DNA of 64,000 nt. Source: Nocardia iowensis. GTDB lineage: Bacteria; Actinomycetota; Actinomycetes; Mycobacteriales; Mycobacteriaceae. A program made the position numbers and the translations under genes. The stretch lies in assembly GCF_019222765.1 (NCBI RefSeq), contig NZ_CP078145.1, positions 6,696,001-6,760,000 of the forward strand. Direction: 5' to 3'. Within the stretch, counting starts at the first letter, position 1, and each line of letters opens with the position of its first letter. Positions 57,704 to 64,000 of this stretch are shown here, piece by piece. Under the pieces are notes generated by a model. It saw only the letters and a list, made by a program, of their open reading frames with translations. It did not search any database and had not been told where the DNA came from.

Positions 57704-57724
57704 AGAGGTACGCAAGAAACCTCT
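57704..57724. promoter_or_regulatory. Inverted repeat upstream of the orphan adenylation fragment
   Basis: AGAGGT (57704-57709) and ACCTCT (57719-57724) around a 9-base spacer, 27 bases before the ATG at 57752. Could be an operator or attenuation-type hairpin. It does not look like an IdeR/DtxR box. Confidence 0.35.
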
Positions 57725-57751
57725 TCACCGAGACTTCGAGGGACAACCACC

Positions 57752-58210
57752 ATGCATACGCTGACCGACTCGCTCGCCGACAACCTCCGCAGGCTGCCGC
57801 TGGCGCGGCCCGTCGCCGAGGTCGATCCGAACGCGGTCGTGGTGTCCACCGCCGACTGCGCCCTCACCTACGCCGAGCTGGATCGTTGGTCGAACCGGCT
57901 GGCCAGGCTGCTGCTCGAGCTCGGCGCGGACGACAACCCGCGCGTCGCCATCGCGATCACCGACGAGATCGAATCCGTTGTCGCGGAGCGGGCCATCGTC
58001 AAGATCGGCGGCACACCGGTACCCGTCGCCGCGGACGGGTCGTTCACCCTGGGCACCACGCTGGGCGTGACCACCAAGGCGCAGCGCGCCGCGCTCACCG
58101 ACGCGATCGACTGGCTGGTGCTGGACGACCGCTCGACACTGCAGCGCTACCTCGCGGGCTCCGACGCGCCGCTCACCGACGACGAGCAGCAGCTGCCGAA
58201 ATCGGCCTGA
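57752..58210 (+). CDS. Orphan adenylation-domain N-terminal fragment (AMP-binding-like)
   Basis: A 152-residue protein. Residues 8-110 (LADNLRRLPLARP, then ALTYAELDRWSNRLARLLLELGADDNPRVAIAI and VVAERAIVKIGGTPVPV) match the first third of an NRPS adenylation domain, that is core motifs A1 and A2. There is no A3-A10 and no TSGSTG loop, so it cannot adenylate alone. It has a proper start and stop with normal codon use and is followed by a terminator hairpin, so it is unlikely to be a decaying remnant. It may act as a helper or regulatory subunit, which is speculation. Confidence 0.78.
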   Translation: MHTLTDSLADNLRRLPLARPVAEVDPNAVVVSTADCALTYAELDRWSNRLARLLLELGADDNPRVAIAITDEIESVVAERAIVKIGGTPVPVAADGSFTLGTTLGVTTKAQRAALTDAIDWLVLDDRSTLQRYLAGSDAPLTDDEQQLPKSA

Positions 58211-58215
58211 GCCCA

Positions 58216-58243
58216 GGCGCGCCCGACCACGTTCGGGCGCGCC
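58216..58243. terminator. Hairpin terminator after the orphan adenylation fragment
   Basis: GGCGCGCCCGA (58216-58226) pairs perfectly with TCGGGCGCGCC (58233-58243) across a CCACGT loop, six bases after the stop at 58210. It separates this gene from the NRPS, which then needs its own promoter. Confidence 0.7.
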
Positions 58244-58295
58244 GTTCGGCATGTCCGACCCATGTCGGCAATCGCCCATCGGTGTACACGTCACC

Positions 58296-58310
58296 GGTTC
58301 AAAATGAACC
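58296..58310. promoter_or_regulatory. Palindrome upstream of the NRPS gene
   Basis: GGTTCA-AAA-TGAACC, a perfect 6-bp inverted repeat with 3-base spacer, 95 bases before the NRPS ATG and just after the terminator hairpin. Suitable as an operator for the NRPS; the regulator is unknown. Confidence 0.35.
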
Positions 58311-58405
58311 TGTCGCGAGCTGTGCGGCAGGTACTACCACTACCGCGGTGGCCAGCGGCGGTCACATCCGCGCCGGCCCCGGGCGGTAAGAACGTAGGAC
58401 TCTTC

Positions 58406-61400
58406 ATGCAACAGCCTCCCCCTTCGCCCGTCGAGACCGGCAGCGGTCTGCCCGAGGGCGCCTTCGCGCTGTCGGCGGCCCAACGCGGAATCTGGTTCGC
58501 CCAGCACATCGCGGGCGATACGCCGATCTCCATCGCGCAGTACGTCGAGTTGAGCGGACCGATCGACCTCGACCTGCTGGCGCGTGCCGCCCGGCAGGCG
58601 GGCCGTGAGTTCGGCACCGGGTATCTGCGACTGCTCGAGGTCGATGGTCATCCGTACCAGTTCGTGGACACCACCCTGGACGACAGCCTGCTCACCCTGG
58701 ACCTCCGCGGCGAACGTGACCCGGCGGCCGCCGCACACGCGTGGATGCGCGCGGAGTACGAGGCGCCACTGGAACTGACCCGTGATCGGCTGGTGCGGAT
58801 GGCGATGCTGCGGCTCGCCGACGAGCGCTGGTACTGGTACTCGCGGATCCATCACATCGTGCTGGACGGTATGGGCGCGCTGACCATGGTGCAGCGCACC
58901 GGGGAGATCTACAACGCCGAGATCGACGGCAAGCAGCCGCCGCCCGCGAAGGCCGAGGATTTGCGGAAAATCGTCGAAGCCGATCTGGCGTACCGCAATT
59001 CGGATCGCTTCGGAGCCGACCAGGAGTACTGGCTCGAACATCTGGCCGGGATGGCCGACCCGGTGAGCCTCGCCGGTCGCACCGCCGATGTCGATGCGCA
59101 CCCGAGTCGCGTCGCCGGTGCACTGCCGCGGGACACCGCGGATTTGCTCGATGCCGTCGCCGAGGCGGCTTCGTCGGGTGTCGCGCCGACGGTTGTCGCG
59201 GCCTTCGGTGCGTATCTGGGCGCGATGACCGGCGCTGCCGAAATTGTCCTGAGCCTGCCGGTTTCGGCGCGAACCACGGCAATCCTGCGCCGCTCCGGCG
59301 GCATGATCGCCAATGTCGTTCCGCTGCGGTTGACGCTGACGCCGGCCACCACGGTCGGCGAGGTGATCCGGGCGGCGCAGGGTGAGCTGACCGGGGCGCT
59401 GCGGCGGCAGCGGTACCGGCAGGAGGACATCTTCCGCGATCTGGGCCGACCGATGGACGAGGCCGCGTCGTTCGGTCCTTCGGTGAACCTGATGATGGTG
59501 GACACCAGGATTCAGCTCGGCGAGGTGACCGGCCGCCTGCATGTACTGACGTCCGGGTTGATCGACGACCTGTTCGTCAACGTGTATCCCGGGGTGGGCG
59601 GCGAGAGCACCCACATCGATTTCCAGGGCAACGGAAACCTTTACAGCGACGCCGATTTGGCGGCGCAACATCGCCGGTTCCTGCTGTTCCTGCACAGCTT
59701 CCTCGCGGCGGGACCAGATGCCGCGTTGTCGACCGTGCCGGTGGTGTCCGACGACGAGCGAGCCGAGCTGGTGCCCGCGCGCGGGCCCGCCGGTGTCCCG
59801 CCCCGTACCTTGCCCGAAATCCTCACGGTCGGTGCGGCACTCGATCCTGATGCGATAGCGATCCGGGCCGGGGCGACCGAGTTGACCTATCGGCAAGTCG
59901 ACGAGTACACGAATCGCCTGGCCCGGGTGCTCATCGCGGCGGGCGCCGGACCGGAACGCGCTGTGGCGATCTCGATCCCCCGTTCGGCCGAGTCCGTGCT
60001 GGCGATGATCGCGGTGGCCAAAACCGGCGCCGCGTTCGTACCGATCGATCCCACCTATCCCGCCGACCGGATCGAGCACATGGTCGGCGACAGCGGCGTC
60101 GTGGCGGGCGTGACCGCCGCGGCGGCCCGAAAGTCGTTGCCGGACCGAGTGAACTGGCTGATCCTGGACGAAGAGGCAACCGAGCGGAGCGTGCGGGAGC
60201 AGGATGCGGCGGCCGTCACCGCCGCGGAACGACCCGCCTCGATGCACCTCGATCAGGTGGCCTACATCATCTACACCTCGGGATCGACCGGATTGCCCAA
60301 GGGTGTCCTTGTTTCGCATCGCGGACTCGCGAACCTCGCGACCGGCTCCGGCGCCGGGTTCGGCGTGACCGCCGATTCCGTGGTGGCACACGCGGTGTCG
60401 CCGAGCTTCGACATTTCGGTCGAGGAAATCTTGGTGACGCTCGCCGCCGGTGCCACCCTCGCCGTCGTGCCGCCCGCGGCATACGCGGGCGAGGAGCTGG
60501 CCGAGGTGTTGCGCACGCACCGCGTCACGCACCTCAATGTCACCCCGACGGTGGTGGGCTCACTCGATCCGGCGACGCTGCCCGACCTGCGCACCGTGAT
60601 CGTCGGCGGCGACGCTTGCCCACCCGAGCTGGTCGCCAAGTGGTCCGGCCGCACGCTGCTGAATGGGTATGGCCCCACCGAAACCACGGTGACCGTGACA
60701 TTGAGCGAACCGCTTGTGCCTGCGGCGCCGGTCACCATCGGCGGTCTCGTCCGCGGTGTGTCCGCGGTGGTGCTCGACCCGTGGCTGCGGCCGGTTCCGC
60801 CCGGCACCGTCGGCGAGCTGTATCTAGCGGGTGCGGGGCTCGCGCGCGGCTATCACCAGCGCAACGGGCTCACCGCGGGCCGATTCGTCGCCAACCCGTA
60901 CGACGCCGGTACGCGGATGTATCGCACCGGGGACCTGGTGCGCTGGAGTTCGCGGGGTGACCGGCTCGAGCTGGAGTATCACGGCCGCAGTGATTTCCAG
61001 GTGAAGATCCGCGGTTTCCGCGTCGAGCTCGGTGAGATCGACGCGGCGCTGCAACGGCATCCGGACGTCGACTTCGCGATCACCCTCGGTGCCGAAACCG
61101 GTTCCGGCGCAACCGCACTGGTGTCGTACGTGCTGCCGAAGCCAGGAGCCGAGGCGCACCCGGAAGCACTCAAAGCCGCAGCCGGGGAAACCCTTCCGGC
61201 CTACATGGTGCCGACCGTGGTGATGGTGCTGGACAGTATCCCGCTCACGCCGCTCGGCAAGGTGGACCGCAAGGCGCTGCCCGCACCGGATTTCGGGGCC
61301 CGCGCAGTCGCCGGTCGCGCTCCTTCCACGCCGCGCGAGGAGGCGCTGGCCGCGCTCTTCGCCGAGGTGCTCGGAATCGAGACGGTCGGTGTAGATGAGA

Positions 61401-64000
61401 GCTTCTTCGCACTCGGCGGCGACAGCATCGTGTCCATCCAGCTGGTATCCCGCGCGAAGGCGGCGGGCATCGGGATCAGCGCGCGGGATGTGTTCGAACG
61501 CAAGACCGTTGCCGCACTGGCCGCTGTCGCCACCGAGGTACGGGCGCAGGTGGTGCACGAATTGCCCGGTGGCGGGGTCGGCGCTGTCGAGCTCACGCCG
61601 ATCGTGCACGCCATGCTGGAGCAGGGTGACAGCTGGCAGCGGTTCGGCCAGGCGGTGCTCGTCGGGCTGCCCGCCGGGTTCGATCGGGGTCGGCTCGTTG
61701 CGGCGGTGCAGGCGCTCGTTGATCACCATGATCTGCTTCGTTCCTCACTGCGCGCCTCCCCGGATGGCTGGGAGTGGCTGGTTGCCGAGCGTGGGTCGGT
61801 CGACGCGAGCGCCCTGGTCGACGTCGTCGCGGTCGGGCCGGACAGCGACGAGACCCGGGAACACGAAGTGCAGCGAGCGGCCGACCTGCTCGACCCCGCG
61901 GCGGGTGTCGTCGCGCGCTTCGTCCTGCTCGAGCGCAACGATGCCGAACCGGCGCTCTGGCTGGTGTTGCATCACCTCGTGGTCGACGGTGTTTCCTGGC
62001 GGATCCTATTGCCGGATCTCGCGACGGCAGCCATGGGCGGCACCCTCGCGCCGGTCGGTACCTCGTTCCGGCGCTGGGCGCACGGCCAAGCGGAGCAGGT
62101 ATCTGGGCGAGTCCCCGAATTGTCGCTCTGGCAACGCATTCTGGCGACGCCCGACCCGGCGCTCGGAGCGGACACCCTCGATCCGGCCGTCGATGTGGTC
62201 GCGACCATGGCGCACCGCCAGACCGTAATCGCACCGGATATCGCGAACACCGTGCTGACCACCGCACCCGATCGATTCCATTGCAGCGCCGACGATGTCC
62301 TGCTCGCCGCGCTCACCATGGCGGTCGGCCGGTGGCGGGAGCGGGCCTCGGCGCTGTTCACCCTGGAAGGGCACGGCCGCACGGAGGCGATCCTGCCCGG
62401 TGCCGATGTCGCACGCACGGTGGGCTGGTTCACCAGCGTGTATCCGGTCGCCGTCGATCTGACCGGGATCGATCTGGCCGACGCCTTCGCCGGTGGCGTG
62501 GCGGCGGGCACGGCCATCAAGACCACGAAGGAACAGCTTCGGACAGTGCCGGACAAGGGTATCGGCTTCGGCGTGCTGCGCTACCTCGACGCCGAGACCG
62601 CGGCGGCGCTCGCCGACGCACCGACACCGCAGATCAGCTTCAACTACCTCGGCCGGGCGAGCACCGGAGCGGAGACGGAACCCTGGCTGCCGCAACGGTT
62701 TGCGGCCACGCAGGACGATCGGGCGCCACTGGCCGCCGTCGTCGATATCAACGCCGTCCTGACCGATACGGGCCTGGAAGTGACCTGGGCCTACGCTTCC
62801 CGGCTGCTCGACGCCGAGGAAGTCGACCAACTCGCGCGGCTCTGGGCAGCAGCTCTGTTGGCGCTTGCCGAGCACGCCGAGTCCGTGGGTTCGGGCGGGC
62901 GGACACCGTCCGACTTCGTCCTCGTCCCGGTGACCCAGCAGCAGATCGACGCATGGGAACGCGACTATCCGAACCTCGCCGATGTGTGGCCGCTCTCCCC
63001 GCTGCAGTACGGCTTGCTGTTCCACGCGCTCTACGACTCCGATACTGCCGACGGCTATACCGTGCAATCGCTGCTCACCCTGGCAGGCACCGTCGACGCG
63101 GCCCGGTTGCGCGCCGCCGCACAGGCATTGCTGGCTCGGCACGAGAATCTGCGGGTCGCCTTCGTGGAGACCGATGATGGTCCCCGGCAACTCGTCCTGG
63201 CCGATGCCGAAATCAGCTGGCAGGAAGTCGATCTCACGGACATCGCGGATACTGAACTGCGGCAGCGAGAGCTGGACCGCTTGATCGCGCTGGACGCCCG
63301 CACCCGCTTCGAGCTCACCCGGCCGCCGTTGGTTCGCTTCACCCTGATCCGGACGACCGCCGACACCTACCGGCTCGTGCTCACCAATCACCATCTGGTG
63401 CTGGACGGTTGGTCGACGCCGCTGCTGGTGCGCGAACTGCTGACGCTGTACCTCACCTCGGGTGACACGTCCGCGCTGCAGCCCGCGCACTCCTATCGCG
63501 AATTCCTGTCCTGGTTGGCCGAACGCGACGACGCCGAATCGATTGCCGCGTGGGCGGAATCGCTGGCGGGCATCGACACCCCGACCCGCGCCGTCCCGAC
63601 GCTGGCTGGCATCGAGTCGACCGAGACCGGCATGCTGTCCACCGACCTGGCCCCCGATACCGTGGCCCGATTGGAAGCGGCGGCACGCGAATCCGGCGCC
63701 ACAGTCAATACCTTGGTGCAGGCGAGCTGGGCACTGCTGCTCGCCATGCTCACCGGCCGGACCGATGTGGTGTTCGGCGGCACGGTCTCCGGTCGGCCGC
63801 CGGAGTTGGCCGGTGTCGAAGAAATGGTCGGCCTGTTCATCAACACGCTGCCGGTGCGGGTTCGGCTCGATCCGGCGGAGAAGGTGGTGGACCTGCTGGC
63901 CCGTTTACAGGCCGAGCAGGCGCGGCTGATGGATCACCAGCATGTCGGCCTCGCGGCGATTCACCAGGCCGTCGGGCTTGCCGAATTGTTCGACACCCTC
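58406..64000 (+). CDS. Non-ribosomal peptide synthetase, C-A-T-E-C... (3' end outside window)
   Basis: At least 1,865 residues, running off the window. Domains by motif: condensation (about 15-440, HHIVLDG near 149); adenylation (about 465-960: [42 protein letters not shown]); carrier (GGDSI, phosphopantetheine Ser1007); epimerisation (about 1060-1490: [23 protein letters not shown]); then a second condensation domain from about 1520 (HHLVLDG near 1660). Hand alignment to PheA gives an adenylation code of roughly D-I-E-N-I-G-G-V-T-K; the D-x-E-N-x-G part recalls hydroxyornithine-type codes, but this is tentative. The first residue should leave as the D form. The fecB neighbour suggests a siderophore. 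Confidence 0.95.
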   Translation, partial: MQQPPPSPVETGSGLPEGAFALSAAQRGIWFAQHIAGDTPISIAQYVELSGPIDLDLLARAARQAGREFGTGYLRLLEVDGHPYQFVDTTLDDSLLTLDLRGERDPAAAAHAWMRAEYEAPLELTRDRLVRMAMLRLADERWYWYSRIHHIVLDGMGALTMVQRTGEIYNAEIDGKQPPPAKAEDLRKIVEADLAYRNSDRFGADQEYWLEHLAGMADPVSLAGRTADVDAHPSRVAGALPRDTADLLDAVAEAASSGVAPTVVAAFGAYLGAMTGAAEIVLSLPVSARTTAILRRSGGMIANVVPLRLTLTPATTVGEVIRAAQGELTGALRRQRYRQEDIFRDLGRPMDEAASFGPSVNLMMVDTRIQLGEVTGRLHVLTSGLIDDLFVNVYPGVGGESTHIDFQGNGNLYSDADLAAQHRRFLLFLHSFLAAGPDAALSTVPVVSDDERAELVPARGPAGVPPRTLPEILTVGAALDPDAIAIRAGATELTYRQVDEYTNRLARVLIAAGAGPERAVAISIPRSAESVLAMIAVAKTGAAFVPIDPTYPADRIEHMVGDSGVVAGVTAAAARKSLPDRVNWLILDEEATERSVREQDAAAVTAAERPASMHLDQVAYIIYTSGSTGLPKGVLVSHRGLANLATGSGAGFGVTADSVVAHAVSPSFDISVEEILVTLAAGATLAVVPPAAYAGEELAEVLRTHRVTHLNVTPTVVGSLDPATLPDLRTVIVGGDACPPELVAKWSGRTLLNGYGPTETTVTVTLSEPLVPAAPVTIGGLVRGVSAVVLDPWLRPVPPGTVGELYLAGAGLARGYHQRNGLTAGRFVANPYDAGTRMYRTGDLVRWSSRGDRLELEYHGRSDFQVKIRGFRVELGEIDAALQRHPDVDFAITLGAETGSGATALVSYVLPKPGAEAHPEALKAAAGETLPAYMVPTVVMVLDSIPLTPLGKVDRKALPAPDFGARAVAGRAPSTPREEALAALFAEVLGIETVGVDESFFALGGDSIVSIQLVSRAKAAGIGISARDVFERKTVAALAAVATEVRAQVVHELPGGGVGAVELTPIVHAMLEQGDSWQRFGQAVLVGLPAGFDRGRLVAAVQALVDHHDLLRSSLRASPDGWEWLVAERGSVDASALVDVVAVGPDSDETREHEVQRAADLLDPAAGVVARFVLLERNDAEPALWLVLHHLVVDGVSWRILLPDLATAAMGGTLAPVGTSFRRWAHGQAEQVSGRVPELSLWQRILATPDPALGADTLDPAVDVVATMAHRQTVIAPDIANTVLTTAPDRFHCSADDVLLAALTMAVGRWRERASALFTLEGHGRTEAILPGADVARTVGWFTSVYPVAVDLTGIDLADAFAGGVAAGTAIKTTKEQLRTVPDKGIGFGVLRYLDAETAAALADAPTPQISFNYLGRASTGAETEPWLPQRFAATQDDRAPLAAVVDINAVLTDTGLEVTWAYASRLLDAEEVDQLARLWAAALLALAEHAESVGSGGRTPSDFVLVPVTQQQIDAWERDYPNLADVWPLSPLQYGLLFHALYDSDTADGYTVQSLLTLAGTVDAARLRAAAQALLARHENLRVAFVETDDGPRQLVLADAEISWQEVDLTDIADTELRQRELDRLIALDARTRFELTRPPLVRFTLIRTTADTYRLVLTNHHLVLDGWSTPLLVRELLTLYLTSGDTSALQPAHSYREFLSWLAERDDAESIAAWAESLAGIDTPTRAVPTLAGIESTETGMLSTDLAPDTVARLEAAARESGATVNTLVQASWALLLAMLTGRTDVVFGGTVSGRPPELAGVEEMVGLFINTLPVRVRLDPAEKVVDLLARLQAEQARLMDHQHVGLAAIHQAVGLAELFDTL

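Noticed and set aside
56370..57751. IdeR/DtxR iron boxes around fecB
   Set aside because: I found no 19-bp TTAGGTTAGGCTAACCTAA-like sequence; the inverted repeats seen there have other sequences.

Overview
The window is 64 kb of high-GC actinobacterial chromosome. GC-biased codon use, GTG and TTG starts, ATGA-type gene overlaps, an NRPS, a PknA/B-type Ser/Thr kinase and a gene order like that of Mycobacterium tuberculosis Rv3011c-Rv3044 point to a mycolic-acid-containing actinobacterium. Nocardia is my best guess, from recollection of gene families rather than from any search. I saw no tRNA, rRNA, CRISPR array, transposase or prophage gene.

Layout. 1-10.4 kb: two LuxR-type two-component systems (the first response regulator is cut by the window edge), a LolD/FtsX-type ABC exporter, a Ser/Thr kinase and a beta-lactamase-like lipoprotein. 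10.5-15 kb: a translationally coupled phospholipase A2-like and alpha/beta-hydrolase pair, an SRPBCC gene behind a KstR-like palindrome, and a divergent TetR/SDR pair with two near-identical 17-bp operators. 15-28.6 kb: housekeeping block gatA-gatC, ACT protein, ligA, MetE-like protein, mnmA and a cysteine desulfurase. Interleaved with it are a GNAT/small membrane protein/AAA-ATPase group and an SDR plus QueA-like operon. 28.8-36.6 kb: an ECF41-like sigma factor divergent from a CxxC peroxidase, a secreted hydrolase, an OlsB/OlsA-like acyltransferase pair, and ndh divergent from a LysR regulator.

36.8-57.6 kb: etfBA; a methyltransferase, GH57 and glycosyltransferase operon (matching the mycobacterial methylglucose lipopolysaccharide genes); a hexapeptide acyltransferase; a beta-propeller lipoprotein; two methyltransferase-type proteins; an enoyl-CoA hydratase; a NUDIX protein; an ABC ATPase; serB; ctaD; and a FecB-type siderophore-binding lipoprotein. 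From 57.7 kb the mycobacteria-like order ends. An orphan adenylation-domain fragment and a large NRPS (C-A-T-E-C, running off the window) follow.

The most unusual item is a pair of 77-bp tandem repeats at 39653-39806, between the methyltransferase and GH57 genes. Each repeat is a mini-ORF joined to its neighbours by GTGA stop/start overlaps, the architecture of mycobacterial MIRU elements. Other regulatory signals include the TetR operators, a MerR-type promoter, matching divergent ECF41-like promoters, a 22-bp palindrome between etfBA and the methylglucose operon, and several strong hairpin terminators between convergent genes. Family assignments come from motifs read by eye; no database search was possible.
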